From assembly GCF_004114995.1 (NCBI RefSeq), contig NZ_SDJP01000007.1:1-64000 (forward strand): 64,000 nucleotides of DNA. The letters are read 5' to 3'. Below, in pieces: positions 54,183-62,298 of the stretch. This stretch comes from Halorubrum amylolyticum. Its GTDB lineage: Archaea > Halobacteriota > Halobacteria > Halobacteriales > Haloferacaceae. The notes beneath the pieces were generated by a model, which saw only the letters and a list, made by a program, of their open reading frames with translations, did no database searches and was not told where the DNA came from. The position numbers were made by a program, and so were the translations under genes. Every line of letters begins with the position of its first letter. The stretch's first letter is position 1.

Positions 54183-54317
54183 TCACGCGATCAGGCCGAC
54201 GATCTGTACCAGGAATCCGACGACGAAGACGGCGAGGAGGGCGATCGTCGCCACCACCACCGCGGGCGCGAGGGTCTCGTCGTCCTGATCGAGCACGAGC
54301 GACTCCATGTCCTTCAT
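54183..54317 (-). CDS. Single-helix small membrane protein (44 aa)
   Basis: Reading the minus strand from ATG 54317 gives MKDMESLVLDQDDETLAPAV followed by a hydrophobic helix (VVATIALLAVFVVGFLVQIV) and GLIA before a TGA stop at 54183-54185. The charged head and one transmembrane helix of about 24 residues are characteristic of small haloarchaeal membrane proteins. A second Met (54308) may be the start. It precedes the carbonic anhydrase gene on the same strand. Confidence 0.7.
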   Translation of the reverse strand: MKDMESLVLDQDDETLAPAVVVATIALLAVFVVGFLVQIVGLIA

Positions 54318-54499
54318 GCGAGACCCGTCGTCGCGGCGGGATTTGAACGCTTCGCTCGGCGGATCGCCCGGTCCGAGGGAACGGCGACGGTGCTCGGTGT
54401 CCCGCGTCCCCGCCGCTGAAGGGAAGCTTCATTTACCTCTCGACGGACCGTGCGGATGGATGAGTTACGGAGGGCAGCTGACCACCGGAACCGGGAGAG

Positions 54500-55135
54500 G
54501 TGCCCATGTCGAACGGTGACGCGACCGACGGTACGGGGCCGCAGGGGGCGGCCACCCGCCCGACGGGTGACGGGGCCGACCCGGCGGACGACGCGAGCGC
54601 GCCGTCGGCCGCGGAGGCGTCCGCCGGCGCGCTGGTCGTGGTCTGCGGACTGCCGGGCGTCGGCAAGACGACGGTGGCGGAGCGGATCGCCGACCGCGTC
54701 GGCGGCGAGGTCCTCCGGACCGACGTGATCCGCAAGGAGCTGTTCGACGAGCCGGCGTACACGGACGCGGAGACCGAGGCCGTCTACGCGGAGCTGATCG
54801 ACCGCGCCGGCGACCGCGTCGCCGAGGGTTCCGCCGTCGTCCTCGACGCGACGTTCGCCGACGCGCGGTTTCGCGCGGACGCGCGCGAGACGGGCGAGCG
54901 CGCCGCGGACGGGCTCGCGCTCGTCGAGGTGGAGTGCGACGAGGCGGTCGTCGAGCGCCGGATCGAGCGTCGCGACGGGATCAGCGACGCCGACTTCGAG
55001 GTCCACCTCCACTTCAAGGAGCTGTTCGACCGGATCGAGACCGACCACGTCGTCGTCGACAACTCCGGCGATCAGGCGGAGACGTTCGCGCAGGTCGACG
55101 CCGCGTTCGGCTGGACCCGCTCCGGCGGGGTCTGA
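54500..55135 (+). CDS. P-loop kinase-like AAA-family protein
   Basis: The 211-aa protein has Walker [10 protein letters not shown] (about residue 58), a Walker-B-like VVLDATF (about 115), and R-D-type residues in [13 protein letters not shown], resembling zeta-toxin/gluconate-kinase-like P-loop kinases that phosphorylate small molecules or RNA ends. The first about 45 residues are low-complexity Ala/Asp/Thr. No context hint for its substrate. Confidence 0.75.
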   Translation: MPMSNGDATDGTGPQGAATRPTGDGADPADDASAPSAAEASAGALVVVCGLPGVGKTTVAERIADRVGGEVLRTDVIRKELFDEPAYTDAETEAVYAELIDRAGDRVAEGSAVVLDATFADARFRADARETGERAADGLALVEVECDEAVVERRIERRDGISDADFEVHLHFKELFDRIETDHVVVDNSGDQAETFAQVDAAFGWTRSGGV

Positions 55136-55266
55136 GGGCGACGTCGAACGGCGGTTCACGCGATCCGAGGCCGACCGAGCCGTCCGAGATCCCTGCCAAT
55201 AACTCTCACGAGAAACGCGCACACGCGTCTCCCATCACTTATACGGACGACCGTCATACGAACTGT

Positions 55267-55551
55267 ATGAGCGAAGAATCCGGGCGTCGGAACCTCCGAA
55301 TGCCCTCGGACGACGAAGTGTTCGCCGTGGTGACGGAACACCTCGGCGGGAACCACGTGCGACTGCGCTGCGTCGACGGCGAGACGCGGATGGGCCGGAT
55401 TCCCGGCCGCATGAAGTACCGAACGTGGATCAGCGAGGGCGACGTCGTCCTCGCGGAACCGTGGGACTGGCAGGACGAGAAGGCGAACGTCGAGTGGCGG
55501 TACGACGACGAGGACGCGGACCAGCTCCGCCGCGAAGGCCACATCCAGTAG
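55267..55551 (+). CDS. eif1a: Translation initiation factor aIF1A
   Basis: The 94-aa OB-fold protein binds the A site of the small subunit during initiation. Signature [24 protein letters not shown] and [19 protein letters not shown] are clear. The start at 55267 follows CTTATACGG (55239-55247), a TATA box 25 nt upstream, indicating a leaderless transcript. Another copy often exists elsewhere in haloarchaeal genomes. Confidence 0.95.
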   Translation: MSEESGRRNLRMPSDDEVFAVVTEHLGGNHVRLRCVDGETRMGRIPGRMKYRTWISEGDVVLAEPWDWQDEKANVEWRYDDEDADQLRREGHIQ

Positions 55552-55582
55552 CCGTCAGGGTCCAGTAGCCGTCGAAGCCACA

Positions 55583-56668
55583 CTACTCCACGCGCTCGCG
55601 AGCGGCCGCGATCAGCATCGGCAGCATGACGGTCGCGTCACCGTAGACCGAGGCGTTGCGCGCGTCCGTCTCCAGTTTCCCCCACGACCGGGCCTCCTCC
55701 AAGGTGGCGCCGGAGAGCCCGCCGGTCGCCTCGGGGTCCATCGTGATCTGGACCGCGTAGTCGTAGGCGCGGGGGGTGACGAGCATCGTCTGGAGCGTGA
55801 AGTTCTTCGGGACGCCGCCGCCGACCAGCAGGCAGCCGGCGTCGTCGGCGTCGAACGCGAGGTCGGTCAGCGCCGTCATGTCGGCCAGGGCGTCGAGCGT
55901 GAAGTCGGCGGTCTGGGCGTACATCCACGCCTGTAACCCGAGCACGGAGTCCTGCACGGCCGGGCAGTAGACGGGCACGTCGCACTCGTAGGCCGCGGCG
56001 GCGACGCCGGGGTCCTCGGCCACGTCGTCGCGCTCGTTGACCGCGGCGTTGGCCCGGCCGAGTTCGCGGGTGAGGTCGGCGATAGAGACGGAGTCTTCTC
56101 CCACCAACTCCGGGAACACCTCCTCGCGCAGGTGACCTTCGAACGCGGCGAAGTGCTCCTGCGGGAGGTAGACGTTGTAGATGCGGTCGACGCCCTCGTC
56201 GCGGAGCCGCTCGTCGTGCTCGCGGGGGGTCTTCTCGGGGTCGTGGGTCCGTCCGTGGTGGTGTTTCCCGCCGATGGCCTCGATGGCGTCGTGGGTGAGG
56301 TTTGCGCCCGTCGTCACCAGGGCATCGACGTAGCCGTCTCGGATGAGGTCGGAGACGATCCGACGCATTCCGGCGGGCACCATCGCGCCCGCCAACGAGA
56401 GGAACACGGTGCAGTCGTCGTTCGCGAACATCTCCGCGAGCACGTCGCCCGCCTCGTTGACCGACGCCGCGCCGATACCCGCGTCGCCGTACCCCTCGAC
56501 CAGCTGCCCGACCGTCATGTCGGCGGTCGCGCGGACGTGCCCGACCGGGTCCTCGTGGAACTCCTCGCGCGGCGGATCGCCCCCGGTCTCTTCCGACTCG
56601 TGGTCGTTGTCACCGTCGGCGTGAGATTCGCGTCCCTCGTGCCCACCGTCGTCGTCGCTGTTGCTCAT
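55583..56668 (-). CDS. dys: Deoxyhypusine synthase
   Basis: The enzyme begins hypusine (or deoxyhypusine) modification of aIF5A with spermidine or agmatine. The 361-aa protein shows NAD-binding TTGANLTHD and the catalytic Lys in GGGVPKNF. The N-terminal about 45 residues form an acidic low-complexity extension (DNDHESEETGG). It lies 75 nt downstream of the SAMP1-like gene on the same strand. Confidence 0.93.
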   Translation of the reverse strand: MSNSDDDGGHEGRESHADGDNDHESEETGGDPPREEFHEDPVGHVRATADMTVGQLVEGYGDAGIGAASVNEAGDVLAEMFANDDCTVFLSLAGAMVPAGMRRIVSDLIRDGYVDALVTTGANLTHDAIEAIGGKHHHGRTHDPEKTPREHDERLRDEGVDRIYNVYLPQEHFAAFEGHLREEVFPELVGEDSVSIADLTRELGRANAAVNERDDVAEDPGVAAAAYECDVPVYCPAVQDSVLGLQAWMYAQTADFTLDALADMTALTDLAFDADDAGCLLVGGGVPKNFTLQTMLVTPRAYDYAVQITMDPEATGGLSGATLEEARSWGKLETDARNASVYGDATVMLPMLIAAARERVE

Positions 56669-56743
56669 GGCGAGAGGTGCGGTGCGCGACCGTTTGAAAC
56701 GACCGATCTATCGACCTATCGATCGGCCCGCCTCCCGGCCCCT

Positions 56744-57028
56744 TTACCGCCCGACGGCGCCCCCGCTTACGGGCGGGAACAGCGCCAGTTCGTCGCCCGC
56801 TTCGAGGGTCGCGTCCATCCCGTCGTCGTGGCGGACGTTCCGGCCGTTCCGGAGGACGTTGATGTGGTCGGCGACCTCGCCGTCGTCGAGCACCCGGTCG
56901 CGGAGGTCAGGGCGGGCCTCCAACAGCGTGTCGAGCGCGTCGCCGACCGTGTCTCCCGGCTCCGCCGCCACGTCGATCTCTCGTCCGCCGGCGACCTCTG
57001 CGAGGTCGGCGAACAGCTTCCACTCCAT
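56744..57028 (-). CDS. samp1: SAMP1-like ubiquitin-fold protein with C-terminal extension
   Basis: The 94-aa beta-grasp protein starts MEWKLFADLAEVAGG and has DHINVLRNGRNV and ELALFPPVSGG, nearly matching SAMP1 of Haloferax, which ends at that diglycine and is attached to lysines after adenylation by UbaA and also serves as MoaD in molybdopterin synthesis. Here four residues, AVGR, follow VSGG before the stop. The diglycine is not terminal, so processing or an inactive form must be assumed. The gene follows the TrkA-C gene by 24 nt. Confidence 0.85.
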   Translation of the reverse strand: MEWKLFADLAEVAGGREIDVAAEPGDTVGDALDTLLEARPDLRDRVLDDGEVADHINVLRNGRNVRHDDGMDATLEAGDELALFPPVSGGAVGR

Positions 57029-57052
57029 ACGCGTGATCCCCGCGCGGGCGAC

Positions 57053-58513
57053 TCAAGAGCGTTGCGCCCCGTCCGCGTCTCCGGGAGCCGCGGTCTCGCC
57101 GGTGTCATCGCGTCCGCCGTCGTCGGTCTCGCCGTCGCCACTTCCGCCGCCGTCGGCCTCGCCGCCGCTCCCGCCGTTGCCGCCCGCGTCGCTTCCACCG
57201 CCCGCGTCGCCTCCACCGCCCGCGTCGCCTCCACCGTCCGCGTCGCCTCCACCGTCCGCGTCGCCTCCACCGTCCGCGGGCGCCGTCTTACCCCCCGCAG
57301 CGGCCGCCTCGAACCGACGGATCGCGTCCGGGCGTCCGACGAGGTACACGAGGTCGCCGGCGCCGAACGCGTACGCGCGCGGCGGGATCGGCTGGACCGA
57401 CCCGTCGGCCGGGCGGACGGCGGCGACGACGGTGTCGACCTGACCGACGGTGCTCCCGTCGAGGTCGCTCCCCGCCTCGACGGTCACGGCCGCCATCGTC
57501 TCGTCCGCGTTCCGCAACAGGGAGGCGAACTCCCGGTCCGCCTGCGGCTCCGCGGGAAGCGTCACGATCCGGTACCCCCCCTCGTCGGTCAGGCGCTCGG
57601 CGTCCGACTCGTCGAGCGCGACGGTGACGGCGTCGCCGGCGACCCCGCGCAGTTCGCCGCTCGCGACGCGCTTCGGCTCCGGGTCGTCCCGCCACAGCTG
57701 GACCGTGTCGCCGGCGGTGGCGTTGTTCGGCGGGTCCGCCGCCACCGCGATCGCCGCCGATCCCGGCGCGAGCGTCGGCCCGAGCCCGGCGGCGCGGGAG
57801 CCGACCGCGAAGTACTCTACCGTCCCGTCCGCGTCGAGGTCGACGTCGACGTAGCCGACGCCGTACTCCTCCTTGAGGCGGGCGACGAGCCGCTCGCGGA
57901 GCTCCTCCGCCGAGAGCTTCCGCGGGAAGAGCAGGGTCCTCTCGGCGAGCTCCGCCTTCTTCTCCGGCGAGACCGGGTCGTACGTGTCCATGTCGCCGAT
58001 CTCGTCGGCCGGCGGGAGCGTCACCGCCGTGAACCGACCCACCGCGCGCACGACGCCGCTCAGCTCGCCTTCGAGCTGTTTGGCCCCGGAGAGCGCGAAG
58101 ACGTCGACCGCGAGCCGGTCGCCCGCGTACCGGCCGACGGGCGCCGTTACCGCCGCCACGCCCAGCGAGACGACGTTGAAGAACACGCTCTCGGGCGCCA
58201 GAAGCGCCGGGTTGTCGCCGACCGCGACCGACCCCAGCGAGGTCGTGTTGAGGTACAGCGCGACGACGGCGACGCCGAGCAGGCCGGTCACTCCCTCGGG
58301 GATCTCCGTGCGGAAGTACCAGCGGTAGGCCAGCGCCGCGCTCCCCGCGACGAGCGCGGCGACGACCGCGAACGTGACGAGGGTGACCGCCGCCTGCCGC
58401 GGCCGCGCGAATCCGACATCGACGGCGGTCGCGGTGACGACGGCGACGCTCGCCGCGTCCGGGCTCGCGGCAACGGCCTCCGCGCCGGCGACCGCGGCGA
58501 CCGCGGAAATCAC
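57053..58513 (-). CDS. TrkA-C domain membrane protein (second of pair)
   Basis: The 486-aa protein has an N-terminal membrane part with about four helices (residues 20-120) and soluble regions with TrkA-C-like folds (PADEIGDMDTYDPVSPEKKAEL segment; last one about 370-425, RAYAFGAGDLVYLVGR). GTG 58513 overlaps the preceding gene's stop as GTGA. The C-terminal tail (about 430-486) is an array of Gly-Asp units (GGGDAD and variants), encoded by 15-bp repeats. Ligand-gated regulation of K+ transport is inferred from the TrkA-C domain. Confidence 0.65.
   Translation of the reverse strand: MISAVAAVAGAEAVAASPDAASVAVVTATAVDVGFARPRQAAVTLVTFAVVAALVAGSAALAYRWYFRTEIPEGVTGLLGVAVVALYLNTTSLGSVAVGDNPALLAPESVFFNVVSLGVAAVTAPVGRYAGDRLAVDVFALSGAKQLEGELSGVVRAVGRFTAVTLPPADEIGDMDTYDPVSPEKKAELAERTLLFPRKLSAEELRERLVARLKEEYGVGYVDVDLDADGTVEYFAVGSRAAGLGPTLAPGSAAIAVAADPPNNATAGDTVQLWRDDPEPKRVASGELRGVAGDAVTVALDESDAERLTDEGGYRIVTLPAEPQADREFASLLRNADETMAAVTVEAGSDLDGSTVGQVDTVVAAVRPADGSVQPIPPRAYAFGAGDLVYLVGRPDAIRRFEAAAAGGKTAPADGGGDADGGGDADGGGDAGGGGDAGGGSDAGGNGGSGGEADGGGSGDGETDDGGRDDTGETAAPGDADGAQRS
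57191..57282. repeat. Coding 15-bp tandem repeats
   Basis: Units such as GCGTCGCCTCCACCGTCC recur every 15 bp about six times in the tail of the second TrkA-C gene, encoding Gly/Asp/Ala repeats in frame. Confidence 0.8.
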
Positions 58514-59784
58514 GCGGCCACCTCCGCGAACCGGTCGATCGCGTCGCGGCTCCCGACGACGAACAGCTCGTCGCCCGCCGACAGCGACTGCGACCCGCTC
58601 GGCGCGATCGTCCACGACTCGTGACGCGCCGCGAGGACGGCCACGTCGTACGCCTCGCGGATCTCGGCCCCGCCGATGGTGTGGCCGTCCAAGGGCCCCC
58701 CGGCGACGACCGAGACCTTCCGGAACCGCTTGCCGGTCCGCCGCAACAGCGCCGTGAGCTCGTACTCGCGGCGGGTGCCGCGAGACAGCACCAGCACGCG
58801 TCCCCGGTCGGCGCGCAGGAGCGCCGTCGCCTCGGAGCGGTCGACGGCGACCGTCACCCGCCCCTCGCCGCCGGTCGTCGTGGGCGCGGTCGCCGCCGGC
58901 GGGGAGGTCACGGTCGCCGCTCCGCCGTCGGTCCGGGCGTCCTCGTCCGGCTCCGGATTCGCGCCGTCGCCGCCGGGAGAGTCGGGTGCGGGCGCCGCAC
59001 CGGCTCCCGGTTCCGGCTTCCCGCTCGACCGCGCGGCGAGCACGGCCCCCCCGACGTCGAGGTCCGGGGTGACCACGCGGACCACGTCGCCGCGGGCGAT
59101 GCCGGTCGGCACGAGCGCCGACACCGACACCGCTCGCTTCCCGGCCGGGACCCGCTTCGAGAGCGCCCCGGTCGGCGGCGCGGCGGACACCGTCGCGCGC
59201 GCCTGCTCGTCGATCCGGACCGCCACGTCGGCCAGATCGAGCTCGGTCTGGAGCCGCTCCGCGAACCGGTCTTCCAGCTCCGCGAGCGGGAGGTCGGCCG
59301 GGAACGTCCAGTCGCCGTCGAGGATCGCCCGGCGCGTCTCGGCCGGCAGCGGCGGGTACCCCTCCATGTCGCTCACCTCGCCGGCCACCTCGACGGAGAC
59401 CCGCCCGCGGCCGCCGACGAGTTCGATCACGTCGGTCGAGAGGGTCCGGTCCCGGAGCTGTTTGAGCGAGATCCGCTTTGGAACGCTGGCGCCGAGTCGG
59501 TCCCCCTGCGCGTGGGCGTACATCGAGAGCATCAACACCACGACGATCGCCGTGAGGATCGCCGGCGCGCGCTCCGACGACCGGATCGTCTCGTCGTTGA
59601 GCGCGAGCAGCCCGCCGTTGACGCCGGCGATCGCGAGCGACAACACGACCACCCCGAGCCCGGGGATCGTCACGTCGGTGACGTACTTGAACACGAACCC
59701 GAGCACGCCGGCGACCAGCGCGGGGACGATCCCGGTGATGACGCCGAGGTAGATCCCGAAGACGATCTCGACGGGCAGTGACAT
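58510..59784 (-). CDS. TrkA-C domain membrane protein (first of pair)
   Basis: The 424-aa protein begins with three to four transmembrane helices (about residues 8-110), then two soluble parts; the C-terminal TrkA-C domain (about 345-424) includes GGAEIREAYDVAVLAARH and LSAGDELFVVGSRDAIDRF. A Pro/Ala/Gly-rich linker (about 260-310) joins them. TrkA-C domains bind nucleotides such as cyclic di-AMP in K+ systems. It is coupled to the downstream paralogue by a 4-nt overlap and divergent from a K+ channel. Confidence 0.65.
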   Translation of the reverse strand: MSLPVEIVFGIYLGVITGIVPALVAGVLGFVFKYVTDVTIPGLGVVVLSLAIAGVNGGLLALNDETIRSSERAPAILTAIVVVLMLSMYAHAQGDRLGASVPKRISLKQLRDRTLSTDVIELVGGRGRVSVEVAGEVSDMEGYPPLPAETRRAILDGDWTFPADLPLAELEDRFAERLQTELDLADVAVRIDEQARATVSAAPPTGALSKRVPAGKRAVSVSALVPTGIARGDVVRVVTPDLDVGGAVLAARSSGKPEPGAGAAPAPDSPGGDGANPEPDEDARTDGGAATVTSPPAATAPTTTGGEGRVTVAVDRSEATALLRADRGRVLVLSRGTRREYELTALLRRTGKRFRKVSVVAGGPLDGHTIGGAEIREAYDVAVLAARHESWTIAPSGSQSLSAGDELFVVGSRDAIDRFAEVAA

Positions 59785-59914
59785 ACGCCCCCCAACCGGC
59801 GGAGCGGTTAAACGTGTGTCGGCGCCGGGAGCGTCGCAGGCCGCCCGTCAACTCCCCGGAGAGGCAGCCGGCCCCGCTCGCGGGGTTTAAGTCCGCCGTC
59901 GGCGACCACCCGCC

Positions 59915-61114
59915 ATGGAGCTGACCCGCGATTGGGTGACCGTCCGAGCGTCGATCCTCCTGACGTTCGCGGTCGCGGTGCTGTCTATCCTCGCCGGCCT
60001 CGCCCAGATCGGCGGGCTCGGCGTCGACGGGCCGCTAGCGCCGTACGTCCCCGCGGTCGTCCGCCAGACCGTCGGGTTCACCGGCACGATCACGGGGTTC
60101 GCGATGCTCGGAAGCGGCTTCGCGCTGAAGAACGGCTACCGCGTCGGCTGGCACTCCACGGCGGTTTTGCTTCCTTTAACCGCTGTTCAGGGACTGATGC
60201 AGGCGTCGGTGCTGTCGTTCCCGCTGGTCGCGCTGTCCGTCCTGTCGGCACCCGCGCTCGCGTTCAACCGGCGACGGTTCGACAGGGACTTCTCCCCGTC
60301 GCCGACGCAGCTCGCGGCGGGCGCGGCGCTCGTGACCGCCATCTCGTACGGGACGGTCGGCACGTACGCGCTCCGCGACCAGTTCAACGGGGTCGAGACC
60401 ATCGTCGACGCGTTCTACTTTACCGTCGTCACCGCCTCCACGGTCGGCTACGGGGACGTGACCCCGGAGGCCGGCGCGGCCGCCGACATCGCCCAGCTGT
60501 TCGTGCTCTCCTCGCTCGTGATGAACGTCGCCGCGTTCGCGGTGGCGCTCGGGGTCCTCCTCACACCCGCCATCGAGGCGCAGCTCTCCAAGGCGCTCGG
60601 AAAAATGACCGACAAACAGATCGACCTCCTCGACGACCACGTCCTCGTGCTCGGCTACGGGGACCTGACCGAACCGATCCTCGAAGAACTCGACGCCCGC
60701 GACGGGGTCGAGTACGCCGTCGTGACTACCGACCAGACCGCCGCCCAGCGGCTCGCAGACCACGACGTCCCAGTGTACACCGCCGACCCCAGCGACGTGG
60801 AACCGCTGGAACGGGTCAACCTCGCCGGCGCCCGCGCGGTCGTCGTCGCGACGAACGACGACGCTCGCGACGCGCTCGCGATCCTCACCGCCAGACAGCT
60901 CAACTCCGACGTGCGGATCGTCGCGGCGGTGACCCAGCGCGAGAACGTCAACAAGCTCCGACGGGCCGGGGCGGATCAGGTGATCTCACCCACGACGCTC
61001 GGCGGCCACATCCTCATCGACTGCGCGTTCGGCGCGGACAGCGAGGACGCGACGACCGACCTCCTCGGGGACGCGATCGACGACGTGGGAGATCTCGACG
61101 ACGCGGCCGACTGA
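59915..61114 (+). CDS. Potassium channel with NAD-binding RCK domain
   Basis: The 399-aa protein has about six transmembrane helices, the K+ selectivity filter TVGYGD (about residue 187), and a cytoplasmic TrkA-N/RCK domain beginning HVLVLGYGDLTEPILEEL with a Rossmann GxGxxG-like motif. It should conduct K+ under control of NAD(H) or ligands. The first three helices form an extra N-terminal bundle not found in simple MthK-type channels. It diverges from the TrkA-C pair, so they may be one K+ homeostasis unit. Confidence 0.85.
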   Translation: MELTRDWVTVRASILLTFAVAVLSILAGLAQIGGLGVDGPLAPYVPAVVRQTVGFTGTITGFAMLGSGFALKNGYRVGWHSTAVLLPLTAVQGLMQASVLSFPLVALSVLSAPALAFNRRRFDRDFSPSPTQLAAGAALVTAISYGTVGTYALRDQFNGVETIVDAFYFTVVTASTVGYGDVTPEAGAAADIAQLFVLSSLVMNVAAFAVALGVLLTPAIEAQLSKALGKMTDKQIDLLDDHVLVLGYGDLTEPILEELDARDGVEYAVVTTDQTAAQRLADHDVPVYTADPSDVEPLERVNLAGARAVVVATNDDARDALAILTARQLNSDVRIVAAVTQRENVNKLRRAGADQVISPTTLGGHILIDCAFGADSEDATTDLLGDAIDDVGDLDDAAD

Positions 61115-61140
61115 CGACCGCCGCCCGCTGAGACGGCACC

Positions 61141-61782
61141 TCACCGGCTCCGCCGTCCCTTCGTCTGCCGGTAATCCCGACTCAACACGTTCTCGCGCAT
61201 GTGTTCCCGGAACGCGTCGGCCTCGGCGTCGGTCATCTCGGCCGGTTCCTTCATCGGCACCAGCTCGAAGCCGCGCCCCCGGATCGTCGTCGCGTGCTCG
61301 GCGTCGACGTCGAAGGAGTCCGGCCGTCGGGTGGTGTACGCGACCGCGAGTTCGCGGAGCGGTCGCTCGCCGACCGGAACGATGATCTGGGGGTTGATCA
61401 TCCGTATCTCCGCGTTGAGGAACGGCTCGCAGGTCTCGACCTCCCGATCGGTGGGCTCGCGCTCGGGGTGGCGACAGCGCGTCAGGTTCGTGAAGAATAC
61501 GTTCTGCACGTCGGGCTCCGCCGCGTCCGGCGCCGACCGCACGAACCCGAGGTCGGCGAAGATCGACTGCACCCGCTCGCCGGCACCGGTGCCGGTGAAG
61601 GGGACGCCGTTGGCCTCGGCGGTCGTGTTCGGGCGCGCGCCGACGACGAGGAACTCGCCGCCCACGTCACCGTAGCCGTGAACGACGCGGTCGCGGGAGC
61701 CGCACAGCTCGGGACAGTTCTCGCAGTCCGCGTCCATCCCGAACGGGTTCCGGAGCTCGTTTTGGTTCGCGTCCACGGACAC
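61141..61782 (-). CDS. Uracil-DNA glycosylase, Fe-S family (family 4/5 type)
   Basis: The 213-aa protein excises uracil from DNA. Cluster cysteines appear as Cys20, Cys23, Cys103 and Cys118; the active loop reads VVGARPNTTAEANGVPFTGTG where other members have GEAPG. QIIVPVGERPLREL and PMKEPAEM follow. The deviation in the active loop and the missing His-Pro-Ser-like end suggest a specialised haloarchaeal subgroup. It converges with the K+ channel. Confidence 0.82.
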   Translation of the reverse strand: MSVDANQNELRNPFGMDADCENCPELCGSRDRVVHGYGDVGGEFLVVGARPNTTAEANGVPFTGTGAGERVQSIFADLGFVRSAPDAAEPDVQNVFFTNLTRCRHPEREPTDREVETCEPFLNAEIRMINPQIIVPVGERPLRELAVAYTTRRPDSFDVDAEHATTIRGRGFELVPMKEPAEMTDAEADAFREHMRENVLSRDYRQTKGRRSR

Positions 61783-61848
61783 ACTGCGTCCCGCGGGCTG
61801 GTAAACGCTCCGCTGGCGGGAGCGGTGGGGAACGACCGAACCGTACCG

Positions 61849-62076
61849 TCAGTTCAGCGCGTAGGTGTCGCCGTCGCAGTCGACCATCCCCTCCTTCCGG
61901 AGGGTCTTCAGGATGCTGTACAGCGAGAGCTTCTTCATCCCGAGCGAGTCGCCCATCTCCGAGACGGTGGCGTTGCCGTTCGTCGTCAGGTACAGGTACA
62001 CGAGCTTCGCGCGGGGAGACTGCAGCTCCGGCGGCAGGGCCGGCGCCGCGGTGCGTGCGGTCTCTGTCTCTAACAT
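61849..62076 (-). CDS. Small winged-helix regulator (75 aa)
   Basis: The 75-aa protein contains one winged helix-turn-helix: KLVYLYLTTNGNATVSEMGDSL, then YSILKTLRKEGMV and a C-terminal beta wing (DGDTYALN). It resembles the TrmB/MarR-like domain common in haloarchaea. The start at 62076 follows TTTATTATC (minus strand, 62109-62101), a TATA box 25 nt upstream; the longer frame would start before it. Divergent from nothing close; 223 nt separate it from sdhA. Confidence 0.75.
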   Translation of the reverse strand: MLETETARTAAPALPPELQSPRAKLVYLYLTTNGNATVSEMGDSLGMKKLSLYSILKTLRKEGMVDCDGDTYALN

Positions 62077-62298
62077 CTTGTCCGATCCATTGAATTCGAC
62101 GATAATAAACCCCCCATTCAACGATCGTCGAAGGCATACAGACGGCCGACAGCGGAGCGAACGCGGACGGGACACGTCAAAACGCGGTCGGCGTCGGTGA
62201 CCTCATCGCCGCCGCGTCCGGCGGACTCCCGCCGGACTTCGACCGACGACGGATAGGAAACCGTGAACGATCCGGATCGATCGTGGTCGGCTCGCCGT

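Noticed and set aside
57053..59851. One giant 932-codon protein over both TrkA-C genes
   Set aside because: Its first half is an out-of-frame, Arg-rich shadow of the first gene; the second gene starts properly at GTG 58513 with a 4-nt overlap.
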